Assembly: GCA_020055645.1 (NCBI GenBank)
Contig: CM034548.1
Location: forward strand, 48,724,296-48,788,295
Length of the DNA: 64,000 nucleotides
From: Tomocerus qinae
Taxonomy: Eukaryota > Arthropoda > Collembola > Entomobryomorpha > Tomoceridae
Reading direction: 5' to 3'
Below, in pieces: positions 22,519-34,800 of the stretch. Within the stretch, counting starts at the first letter, position 1, and each line of letters starts with the position of its first letter. The position numbers and the translations under genes were made by a program. Below the pieces are notes generated by a model that saw only the letters and a program-made list of their open reading frames with translations, ran no database searches and was not told the origin of the DNA.

Positions 22519-23660
22519 GTATGGCATACACAGGAATCTTTATATGGCAAGAAATTTCATCGAACAGTCGTACATTTGTTGGTACGTTATAGAAAACAGA
22601 GGGGTATTGTATGGAAAGTAAAGGACCTATGTATGGTACTAAAACAAAATTGTTCCTTCAAACATGTTACACTGCTGCGTCTAGATGCCCACCCATCACC
22701 CCAAAAGTGTTAGTAAAATATTCCTCGGTGGCAGGGCCGCAGCCAGAAAAAAGTTTCGGAGGGGGCCCGACAAATTAAAAGTGAAGGCACTGCTCGGTAG
22801 ACAAAACAAAAAACTGGCTCTTCTTTAACGATTACTTACTGTCTGAGCAAACAAGGAAGATTATATGCAACCCGAACCCGACTATTTCCCTGTCAATTTG
22901 TACTTGCCCATATTTCCTGTAACAAAATATTTGCATGCATGTTATTGGAATTTGGAATCACCAGGTTACAAGGTAACAAAGAAATATCAGAGGCAGCTAA
23001 TGCCATACCTATCGGACCAGCGAATAAAACCTGGTCGTCCAAAGAAACTGACACAAGCTCTAAAACGACAATAACTTTATTGTTGCGGTCACGACATATA
23101 ACAAATCGTCCAAAAAAACCGCAGTCAAAGTCTCTTCTCATTGGTGGATGGATTTGCTTTCAGCCAATAGGATAACATATTTCTGTGACTAAATTTTATA
23201 TGATTTCTATGAAGCACCCTAAGGGGGTATATATTGGTACAATGCTGCTCATTATACTCCGAATAGCTAAATACTCAATGCACCCCATTTTAATAGATGC
23301 ACTTTATCTCTTGTATTTAAGACTACTTTAAGACCATAACATACAAATAGTTCACACCCTAAAAGAATATAAAATGACGAAATATTGCAAGTAATTTGTT
23401 CCTGTTAATTACACAAATAAAAATGATGTAATTGCAATGACTAAATATTTACATCATCAAAGCCACAATTTTTGGGGTGATGGGTGGGCATCTAGACGCA
23501 GCAGTGTAACATGTTTGAAGGAACAATTTTGTCTTAGTACCTTACATAGATCCTTTACTTTCCATACAATACTCCTCGGTTTTATATAACGTACCATACA
23601 AATGTACGACTGTTCGATGAAATTTCTTGCCATACAAAGATTCCTGTGTAGGCCATACAC
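22519..23660. mobile_element. 1.1-kb element with about 190-bp terminal inverted repeats
   Basis: Arms 22519-22706 and 23470-23660 are inverse copies (GTATGGC.TACACAGGAATCT, CATCGAACAGTCGTACATTT, GAACAATTTTG, GCATCTAGACGCAGCAGTGT). The spacer contains the 61-bp hAT MITE and no recognisable coding; the overlapping open frames at 22865-23175 look like noise. The similarity of the arms suggests a moderately recent insertion. Confidence 0.7.
22732..22792. mobile_element. hAT-like MITE, 61 bp
   Basis: Starts CAGGGCCGCAGCCAG and ends GGCACTG, with flanks CTCGGTGG (22724-22731) and CTCGGTAG (22793-22800), an 8-bp duplication with one change. The right terminal repeat is cut short to about 7 bp compared with its relatives. 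It lies inside the spacer of the inverted-repeat element at 22519-23660. Confidence 0.75.
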
Positions 23661-24360
23661 GTTAATTCGCAGCCTTAAATTTTGAACAATCATACCGCTT
23701 TTATTATTTGACTAGTTGAATCCTAGGACATAAAATGTGCTAGAAAAATGTTGAAATCAGTAAATTTCTAAAGATTGTGCATTGGCCCGAATTTCATAGA
23801 CTGTTGTTTATTTATTACAACAATTTTTGATGCCTAAGCGTGTTGAAATGTAGAACAATCTCAGTAGTGATATAGTCTAGTCCTTACTCATTAATTACAA
23901 AATATTACGGACATATATACAAACCTTTATACAAGAATGGGTAAAGAATTCCATGCGCATGTCCCATTTTACGTTTATGTAGAGTAAAGATATTTCAAAC
24001 AACATGCCCTAGGTATTGTGTAAGGAACTGAGGCTGGGAAATCAAAGGATGTCTTTTGAAATGAGGCTAAAAGGTGGAGACGCGTTTCAGCTAAGTATGC
24101 CTTAATGTCGTCAGTCGTAGCGCATGCTGTGCAGTTCGTATTTTAAACCGGCTAGTGTCTAGGGTTGAGGAAAGTGATGGAATAACGTTGTAAAAATGAT
24201 GACAAAAAATGATTGAAACAAAATAAAAAGAAGAATCAAAGGCGCAGATTTTTAATTATATGATGGAGAATTATGTCGTAATTGCAGAATGCGGCGTCAT
24301 TCGGTGTCGTCCAGAAGTTCAAAATTTCTATTTTTAGGTTATATTAAAATATATTACGCT

Positions 24361-24639
24361 CATAGGCGTCGGAACCGGGGGGACAGGGGGGGGGGCAATC
24401 TCCTCCCTAGAATAAGGCCAGGAGGGACATGTCCCCCTAAAAATGTTCCAAAAACCAAACTAAAATTACATACGCACCAGAAAAGGCGATGTTTTTGTCA
24501 AAAAAGGTTAAAAATCCAAAAAATTTTCGCGCTCCGCGCGAATATGTCTTCATTTCATCAATATTTAATTATTTTGGTGCCCCCCTTTCTGAAGAAGCCA
24601 TTTTGTCCCCCCTGGATAAATTACGTTCCGACGCCTATG
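24361..24639. mobile_element. hAT-like MITE, 279 bp
   Basis: Perfect 15-bp terminal inverted repeats CATAGGCGTCGGAAC / GTTCCGACGCCTATG, with a perfect 8-bp target duplication ATTACGCT (24353-24360 and 24640-24647). The interior has G-runs, C-runs and a CGCGCTCCGCGCG palindrome near 24529. It lies about 190 bp upstream of the first SZT2 exon found. The open frames over it are not coding. Confidence 0.88.
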
Positions 24640-24827
24640 ATTACGCTTTCTAGTTTCCAATGTATTCTCCCTGTTCTGACCTGACTAGAAATTTATAATT
24701 TAAACATAAAGAATAAAGAGACATATGGTTTCAATGGTAGGAGGACACTCAACCATAAGAATTGGTATAATAGTGGAACAAAAATATGATTCTTTTGGGA
24801 AGATTATTCATTTTTATTGGTTTTCAG

Positions 24828-27800
24828 GTATTCGACCTTGACAAGGAATGCATTTGGGCTCTCGTCACTTTGGACCATTTAAATGTCATGTGCCACAACG
24901 ACAGCGTTCATTCTCCGTCTGATCTAAATAAATTGTGAGACCAATGCCAATGACTAAAAATGCCGTATATTTTTTATATATTTTTCAAACGGGATTGACG
25001 CTCTTGTGTCTTCTTTCAGATTGGATAAAAAGCCAAAATCTTTAATTCCTATCGAGGATCCGATTCAATTGATTCCTTTTGAGTTCCAATTGAGTCGTAT
25101 TTTACCAAAAAGTCGACAAGGAGAAATGCTGTTCTCCTTATTCACACAAGGTCAGTCTAACATCAATAATAAGTTATTGAATATTCGACATTGATGTTAA
25201 TGGATCTGTAGGGACACAACAGACAGACTACATGTATATACAGATGATGCTGGTCACTGGTCATCAGTACAGCTACAGTGGTACAGATGTATATGTTAGC
25301 GGAAATAAGTGAATTCAGGCATTAGGCCTAATGCCTAGGCATTAAGCTTAATGCCTAAAAATGCCCGGCATTAGGCCTAAAGCCTAGTCTTTAAGCTTAA
25401 AGCCTAGGCATTAAGACTAATGCCTGAATTTTGCCAGGCATTAGGCTTAATTCCTGGTCTTATTGCCTGATTTGGATGGAAATGCAAGTAAACAACAAAA
25501 ACTTAAGCCTAATATACACAGTGGCTGTGTATTCATGTAAAATACAGATGTATAACATGTGCATCTTGGTAGGTAATACTAATTTGTACATGTAGAACGT
25601 GAAAATGGTTGGAAAAGATAAAGATAGTGCAGCATGTGAACAAACATTATCGACTATTTCAAATCATCACATCATTTCTGATTTTAAATGGGAGCTTTTT
25701 GGCAACTTTTTGAGCTGGTTATTAAAAATGAAGTCTTTAATTGTCCCCTGTATTTGATGCTAAAATCTATAGTTATTGTAGTAGTTTAGTAAATTCTAAA
25801 TATCAGGAAGTTGGAACTGCAGCTAATTTTTCCAACCGCTGTAGAAAATAAAAGCATATTTAAGTCATTATATTTACAAACTCAATATAATAACCTATGG
25901 GAAATACCCATGATTTTTTCGGATTTGTTTTTATTACTGTGATTGGTGGCCTGCTGAATTTCTCTTGAGTGCTAGGTTCGCCCCTTAGCTAGGGTTCACT
26001 AGTGAGAAAATAATACATCCCTTCCACCGTGACCGCTACAAGTGTGCGCCTTATAATGTCATATAAATCTTCCATTGCAGAAACGTCCGTATTGTCCATG
26101 CTATATAACAAAGAAGTCACTTCACCAGTAACATGATCTTTTTCAACAACTTTAAAATTCTTGAGATTGAAATCGGTTGAATCTTTCTTTTCTGTACCCA
26201 GTCTCAATAAAAACTTTTTTAATTCCTCCATATTCGTCTGACTAAAAGATTTGGATTTTCGCATGTTACACTATCTAATTTTTCCAACCATTTTCATGTT
26301 CTACATGTACAAATTAGTATTACCTACCAAGATGCACATGTTATACATCTGTATTTTACATGAATACACAGCCACTGTGTATATTAGGCTTAAGTTTTTG
26401 TTGTTTACTTGCATTTCCATCCAAATCAGGCAATAAGACCAGGAATTAAGCCTAATGCCTGGCAAAATTCAGGCATTAGTCTTAATGCCTAGGCTTTAAG
26501 CTTAAAGACTAGGCTTTAGGCCTAATGCCGGGCAATTTTAGGCATTAAGCTTAATGCCTAGGCATTAGGCCTAATGCCTGAATTCACTTATTGCCGCTAA
26601 CATATATATAGTGAGAGGGCGAGGGGTTGAGACCCCCTGGAAGAAAGAAAAGAAAAAATATTTGCATCAAAAAGATAAAAAATTTTGTGCTTCGCTTCCA
26701 CTAAAGTTTAATTTTACATAATAATATTTTTCTGACTGCGGTCCTGTGGGTTAGTTCATATTATGTACATAATGTGACGGTACATAATGAGTACGCCTCG
26801 AAAGATCATTCTGACTGAGCCGAGTCAGCTATTCGAAAAAGTTCAAACGAGCCGAGTCAATCATTCAAGAAAAATTCAATTGAGCCACTAATGGTTAAGA
26901 AGCCTGTAGGTTTAATCTTGTGATTCTGATACAATACATTTTTGATGTCATATCGAGGCCCTCTGTTCAGCAAATTGCAAAAAAAAGTCTTGTTTTCCAC
27001 ACCATACATAGATATGCTTAAATAAATGTTTGCTTTTACAGATATTTCCTTGAGTTTCTCCAACGGTATTCACGACGAGTTATCAAGGATCTGCGAACGA
27101 GCTAATTCCGTACTGTACGAAACTTGGATTTCAAATGTAACAAATTTACATGACAGAGAAGTCTTTCTCACTCCCGATCACAACAAAACAATTCTCAATT
27201 TGGTTTTGAATCGTCAGAATGGGGAACATGTTTCTGACCACCGTAAAGCGAGCCAAAAGTCTCCAGGTAGTGCATTCCACTCACATCTTAGTTATATAAT
27301 AGTGGGCATCAGAAGGCAGCAGTACCTAACCACATATTAAATGACGTTTAGTGATATTCCCGAAATGGTCCTGTTTCATCAAGGAAGACAATACAACAGA
27401 CATCGTGCTCACTCTTGTTCCCTCCACCCTTTCGGATCTAAAGCTATTCATGCTGAGTCAAGAGAGTAGCCTAGTGGAAGACGTGAAGCAAGGCAGGTCC
27501 ACTCGTGCGGTTCATCTGCTTCCGGAAAGCGAGGATCTGTGTGAAGAAAAGTCGGAGTGGATGCAGACAGACAAAAACAACCGAGCGACTGCCCTTAGCT
27601 CCTGCCACCCCGACACGCGGAATAAACCGGAAGTGTGTGGAGAGGCAATATCGAAACACGACGGTGGCAGCCAACCAGTGAAAGAGGAGTGCACGATAAC
27701 GTTGGGGCGGAAAAGGCTCCGTGTGAAATCCGGAGGGGAGTCTGGACCGGTATCAAAGAGAGCCTCAAGGAAGAACTCCGGGGACAGTGCCATTAGGCCG

Positions 27801-28840
27801 CGGACCTGTTCCATCGACACTTTTTGGGCGACAAGACACCACCAAAAAGGCCTGGCACGAGTTAATGACAATCCCGGGAGTGATCCAAATCTTATCGTGT
27901 CTCTGGAGGATCCGCTGAAAAAGTCGGGGCTAGCAGAAAGTGCTGCCGACAGAATTCTCTTAAACGCTGCCATTTCTAAGATGGAAATGTTTCCGAAAGA
28001 TCACCGTCCTGCGTATGGGTGCTTCACGATGCCCGTCTATGTCTACTACTGTTGCTCTGCCTCCTTGACTGAACATTTAATTTTTAAAACTCAGTCTGGG
28101 AAAAATGACTTGGAATTTGACCGTAGAGTGACAGAAGACACGAACGATGTTCTCAACGATTTCTCTACGTCTAGTCGAGAGGGAACTCCAGAAAAAGGAC
28201 ACAACAAACTTGGCAGTCCTGAACCAAAATCAGAAGAGTCAGAGTTGGGATCTTCGGGTAAGTTAGACTCTTCATTTGTAGTCGTTGCAATTAACCCTCC
28301 CGTTTAATACGCGAATGTTTTGAATGTCAATTTGCGACTGCAGTGAAACAGAAAGTGATACCACATCATTGTGCGGACATGGATCGGATATTTGCCAATT
28401 CTTACGTTCACGGACTATTTAAAAGCCTGCAAAGTGGATTTTATATCCACTCTAATGACATCAAAACAGCCATTAATATTTGCGAAGAGACTAAAGTAGA
28501 AATAAATTTGACCGAGTTCATAAAGGTAAGAACTTCTATCCTCGGTCATTGAAAATATAGTTAAGTTGGGTAAATATTTACTTTGTAGACAATCTGTGGC
28601 CATTTCAAAGCCAAAAAATTGGCTCAAAAAGAAAATGAGAGTACAAATGTTGGAGAAAGTAGTGCAACAAGTGCCGGAGCTGCTTCTCAATCTCTCCTAT
28701 TCGAGACGTGTAGCGAAATAATTGGCATCCATTCTTTTATCAAAAAGCGATTCCGAAACATTCTGATGTTAACATTTAATCAAGTCAAGGACCACACTGG
28801 AGTGTACAACTACAAATTTTCTGCTGAGCAACTCAATTCG
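24828..28840 (+). CDS. SZT2: SZT2 exons, first block (6 exons)
   Basis: Exons: 24828-24934, 25020-25150, 27042-27266, 27352-28257, 28344-28525, 28589-28840 (1,803 bp, 601 residues). The first two encode DKECIWALVTLDHLNVMC and IPFEFQLSRILPK, which align with the human block just before residue 1,050. Exon 3 has DREVFLTP. Exon 4, at 906 bp the longest of the gene, starts with a conserved stretch (KWSCFIKED, then LVPSTLSDLKLF), passes through a long Ser/Lys/Glu-rich and probably disordered stretch, and returns to a conserved motif (MPVYVYYC, LIFKTQ). Exon 5 carries YVHGLFKSLQ; exon 6 carries TICGHF and IHSFIKKRFRNIL. Donors are GTGAG, GTCAGT, GTAGTG, GTAAGT, GTAAGA and GTGAGT. The 1.9-kb intron after exon 2 holds a large inverted-repeat element. 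Confidence 0.9.
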
Positions 28841-31800
28841 GTGAGTTTCTCGCGTTTTCAACTTACTAATCCAGGTTTTTAATCGAAGTCTGGTGCTAGG
28901 TTGCAATTACACGAACTCCGTGGCAGTTTGGGACTTGACAGAAACTAATTGTTAATATACAAATATTTGGTACCTTAAACTGTCTAGTTTCGTTAATATA
29001 TATATATATAATATACAACTAAGTACACGTCTTGTTTAGATTTGTTTTTGGTAAAAAATGAAATAATTTCTATGAATATAAGATGGATGATTTATTAAAC
29101 ATGGAATTGAAACTAATAGAAAAGTAATTGTAATATGTCCGAAAGGATTTGGGGAATGGAGGTGAAACAACCAGAAAAGCATCAAATTTAAATGTTCAAG
29201 TTGGTCGAAAGAAGGTAAAGGCTAACTCACTCGTTAAAATACCATATAATTCTAGCGCCACTCGCCACGCCAATCAGCCCTGCCTTAAGTTCTTGCTCGA
29301 TCTTTGTACTTCCTATTTCCATTTACTCCTTTTTGTTTTTTTTTCGTTTGATTATCTGCGCGAGTAGTTTGACGTTTGATTGATATTTTTCTATCACCTG
29401 CTCGCTTAACCTCACTTATTCAACGAGACAATATTAAAGTGTGCTTAGATTAGAGTCATTGCAATGGACATTCAATGATCATATTATTCTCAGTTGATAT
29501 TCTTTAACGCTTAGTTGAATTGAATTTTTCAAATATATATCTGATACGACCTTTTTTCATCACACACCTTTAAGTTGAATTGCATCCCCTGATCCTGAAT
29601 TCAAAGTGTTTCGTTAAAATGTATCAATAACCCGTTGACTAATATTATTCTGATTATTCTAATAGTAATATTATTATCCAATACATATTATGTAAATAGT
29701 TACAGTTACATTAGCTATGCCTAGAGTTGTGCATAGAATTTTTCTACTTGGTGAATGATTCTGCTTCTGAAACATTCTGCCATTTAATTTAACTTTAAAC
29801 TCGTCATTTGTTTTAGCCAAACAGAAATTCTGATTTCATATAATGTAGTTGATCTTACTTAAATACTTATGAGAAAGCGTACATGTAATAAAATATTTTT
29901 GGTGTAAATGATTTAAATTTAGTGGCTGAGCTAATTCAGCAAAAATTGATATGACGTTTGCCAGGATTTTAATTATGTTACTGTTTTGCAGCATACACAC
30001 AGAACTTCTACAGGATGATCTTGTTAAGTTACATTGAAAATAAGATTGATAAAATGTTTAACATGATTGTAATAAGTAATGCTAGTGTTAAAGCTGTAAA
30101 TGCACAATTAGATCAAAAATCAGCATTATATCTTTTAAACCTTGAAAATGTTAATGTAGTAGATTGTGGAGAAATGGAGGTGGTAGAAGACAGCTTTTCT
30201 GTATTGTATCTGTCCTAATCCTTGCACAGTTAATTCCTAGAACGTTTTCTGTTTATTTCTAGATGTTTTGCCGAATTTCTTTATTTCTTCAGTTTTTACG
30301 AGTGCAGACTAGTTTCAATGTAGTGACTTGGTAGTGTCTATCTAGGACATCGTACGATGGCATGCAAAGAGGTTGAAAAGCCCTTTAGTCCCGGTTAGGA
30401 GAGGTTGTAGTATTATCTGCATCGGAGTGGCTCCATACAGAATGAATGTACTAAAATCTGTTTGCACGATTAATCGCAGGTAATTGTTTGCTCTGAATGT
30501 TTTCACACTTTGTACCACTTTGTAGTTAGAGTTGAAAGTTTTTTCCTCTCATAATTTTGATGTAGTGTATATTCATTTAGCGAAGTAGATGCCATGCGAT
30601 GCAACTGCCCGCTGATAGTTGTGTTCTGTAATTCTGTATGAAGCCTAACTTTAGTGTTACGAATTAGTAGTAGTGCCTATAACTTTTATTTTGAGTACAT
30701 CCAGCTGAAACATTTTGTATGTATTCCTCAGTTATAAAATACTTGGACGAAAAAAAATTCTATCGTCTCACGCTCCATGTTGAACTGGGCTGAAGCGAAT
30801 GAATATTTTTCATCCAAATATTAAAAACTCGATTGTATGTATGCCACAGTTTGTTAAGTATGATGCAGAGTGCCACTCATTGTGTTTACGCAGCCAAAGC
30901 ATTGTTCAATATTTTCTGTTTACTATAAACGCGAATTACTTTGACTATACTTTCCTAATACATTATTATTCTTAGTACTCTCATTGTAAATAATTATGAA
31001 TATTATTTCCTCGAACAGGGAAATATTTCAAGTTTAGCAGATTCAAAAAATACATCAGATTTCGAAGACGTTGACTCACTGACAGTCAAACCCGAGTCTG
31101 TTTGCTCTGATCTTCTTCAGGTATTGTCCAAAGATGAAATTTCAAATAAGTCCCCTGATCCTGAGGTTGAAGATACGAATGTTATCATATTGGATGATGA
31201 GTTTATCGTCCAAACTATTGAAAAGGCGTAAGTTTAGTAATCATTTAAATAGACATTTTATGATGTAAATGATGATATAATAATATTATATCCTATTTTG
31301 TTATCGTAGCTCAGATTTGGAATCTGAAGTAGCGGCTCCAATGCCCTTGTTTCTGTATCTGAGTTGCCGGTACTCTTATAGTGACCAATCGGGTTCTTTT
31401 AGCTTGAATGATATCCCTACTTGTTTCGGTACATAAAATTATTTAAATAATACAACTGGGCAGTGGCACTCTTATAATTAATATTCAGAAATTAACTGGT
31501 GGGCTTATATTTTTAATTTGAGCAGAAGAGTTGGAAACCCAATTAGAAGATCTTAAAACTGACCAAGATTTGTCTTCTTTGAATTTGGTCTTGGAATTTG
31601 TGTTCTTAACTGTCCCGCCGGATATTGATGAAAGGGAGTCCGTAAATAATTGCAGAAGTTATTCTCCGAGTCGAGGTACTTCTCCATATCGAACCAAAGA
31701 GGACAATCAGCACGAATCAGAGTAAGAACGTTCATGAATATAAAACTTGCCGTCGTTATTCATTTGAAGCCTAATAATTTTGTCGCTATTTGGTAGCCCG

Positions 31801-34800
31801 GATGACAAGTTGAGAGTGTACCCCATTCTTCCGGCTCATCAACTTTTGGCTGCCAAAAGGACAGTCGAAGAGGTAAGACATTTTCATTGTCATTGAAATT
31901 TATGTAGCTATACTAAATAATGTTAATTGCTAATCTTTTTCCATTTTATGTACGCATAAGGTAAAGTGGCTTCTAAAGGATGAAATTACATCATTTCGCT
32001 GGGAGTCATATCCAGTTTCAGAAGCCACTTTAGGACTCGTTGCAAATCATGTGGAAAAGTCTCGAGGAAAGCCAGGATGTCTTCTTCATGTAGTTCCTTT
32101 GACATTCGTTAATAATGCTTACGCGGAAGGTTACGAAAAATTTAAAGAGGTACTATACGTTGAGGACTTGAAGAGGTCGTTTTGCCTTAGTTGTTTAAAT
32201 GTCCATTATGAAGACTCCTTGATGTTTTCAAAATAATTTGCAGAGATTTCGTTGTCTCTCTTTGGACGGCTATCGTCTCCAAGAAGAGGGAAGTTGGTTT
32301 TATCTAGTGGATACCAAAAAAATTCCGGGACAGGATGCAGACGAACATCTCCAATCCTGTCATGGAGATATTTCTGCAGCTATAAACCAACGAGCCGAAG
32401 AAATTTCTAGTAAAGACACAACTTTTAGGAAAATGTTATTTGTACACACTTGTACTTCTCTAAGCTTTCTGGCATTTTAATGGTAGAATTCCAAGAAATA
32501 CCTGAGGAGTTGGGACATGGCGTAGTAGAAACGCATGGCAGTCAAATTACGACAGCGTCAGAGGTGGAAGTTTCTGAAGGGAATCGATCTGTGCGACGGA
32601 GAAGTAGAAATATTTCTGGGGTAAATGGGGACGAATCCTGTTTTGAAAATTTGAACGATATCGGCGAGCGGCAGGAGAGAATGGATTTACAGTCAAACCA
32701 AAATGTCCACCTAACGACTCCTAGTCAACTTAGTGAAGTATCAAGTCTCGTCGAAAGCTTCATTACAAATGAAGATGGTTTGTTCGTTACTTTAAGCATT
32801 TCTACTTTCCACCCATAATGACTGGATCACGGATAACTTGTATAAATCATTTCGTATATGAGGGTAGTGACAACTTGTATACGCAAATGGATATCCCGTG
32901 TATATGGATAGTGACAACTTGAATACGTAAATCGATGTCCCGTATATGCTCTTAGCATGGATTATTATGATCATTAACATGATTATTAATACATTACTAT
33001 CCCTTATACGTATATTAATGCGTTTGCATTTGTATTAATCTTTTACTTCATGTCAAAAATTCATGCTAAAGGAGCATATACGGGGTGTCCATTTGCTTAT
33101 ACAAGTTGTCACTACAATACGAAATGATTTATACAAGTCATCCGGATACCATAATGACTAACATCTGTTATCGCTATGATTTGTACCAACGTTGTGATGT
33201 TGTGCCTCCAAAGGTTACGAGGGAGATGGAAGTGAATCGGGGGGAGAAGACGGGCCTTCTAGCGACTTTGACCGAATTAAAAGTAAACTTCCTCCCTTCT
33301 GGATGATTTTCAAGTTAAACGCTGAACACGTTGTAGTTTATTTTCACTGCAGGTAAATATTTCTGTTTAGTTTATCTGAAACTAGCTGAGCGTTGAGACG
33401 TTTCGGTTTCGTAAAATATATGAATATTTGTGTGAAAATTGCAGGTACAATGAGGATGACCTCAATTTATTTGAAATGTCTAGTCGCCTTCGGGAAAGAA
33501 TGCTCAAGATACTAGTCAATTTAAGAAGGTCAGGATATCTTTATTTCAAAAAACTCTTTTACTATTTATTTTGACAAACCTTATCGATCTGTCTTACAGG
33601 ATTGTCAATCAGGATCTACTTCTTCAGCAGTTACATGACACTAGACAATGCAGTTCCTTGCTTGAACCTGAGAATGACGATAATGATTTTTGGGAAGAAC
33701 GCGATGTGGCGCCTGTTATGTTCTCCCCGCCCTCACATCCCAACCAAACTCAAAGTGAAGGTCTCTAACCAAATTTTACAAAACCCCATTCTTCTCTTTT
33801 GATCTGTAGCATTCCATTAGTTTTAAATTTTGTTATTGTTCGTAGAACTAGATGCAGAGCTGTGGCAGGCGGAAAGTAATGTAAACTTCGCTCCGGGAAC
33901 ATTCTCCTGTGAGGTTGAATGGGAAACGAAGTTTTATTTACACTCGCGGCTGGGCACAGGTCCAGGAAAACCAATTATGTCCAGAGGGATTCAGGTGAGT
34001 GTATTTCGGTACGGCAGTCTGATACTTATAATTTCAGTCAGAGTGAGTACTGTCGTATCATTTTTGAGCACCCCTTGGCTAAAGTAAGTCGCTAACCGTC
34101 ATAATGGATATGGTTTCAGACTCTTCAGACAACTTTAATAGCATTTGAGGTTCTGAATCGGAAAAACATGTTTGTGTACCGTGACACATCTGGAAATGTC
34201 TTTTACATGAGGTTAGTTTCGTACAAAAAAAATTTTCCTCTACATAGGTAACTGAATTTTATGACTACCCACAGACTCTATCGTACCCAACAACCGATTC
34301 AAACTCCTGTTATTTCTGATAAACAAGTATCAGACGGGAAATCCATCAGTACTGCCAGCACAGAAGAGAGCGACAAAACCGGGGTTTGTTAAATCTTATA
34401 TTATACGCCAAGCTGATGTGACAGTAAAATAACGTTTTCTGATTCTCAGGACACGGGACAATCGGAGCGAACGAGTCTGATGACTACCAGCATTATGTCA
34501 GACATGACTTTACGCGATTCTGTGGAGCAGAAAACAGAAGACGTGGTTTTACTTCAAGTGCATGGAATTACTGAAGCAGGCAATTGAGACATTTTAGTAA
34601 ATTCTCTTCTCCCCATTTTAATCATCCGCTCATGAACTATTTCCATTTCAGGACCGGAAATTAAAGAGCAATTGGTACAGTCACTGGGAAATAAGTTGGA
34701 CGACGCGGTGTTGGACATTCTCTCCGTCACTCTAGATAGAAATCCCCATTGTAAGCTAACACCGGAAGATGTCCATTTCATTCAAAAACCTTACTCTGGC

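Noticed and set aside
24289-24684. 131-codon open frame just before SZT2
   Set aside because: Runs straight through both ends of the 279-bp MITE and its target duplications; cannot be the SZT2 N-terminus.
27512-27973. 153-codon minus-strand open frame
   Set aside because: Shadow of the large SZT2 exon 27352-28257, whose plus-strand frame is joined to conserved exons on both sides.
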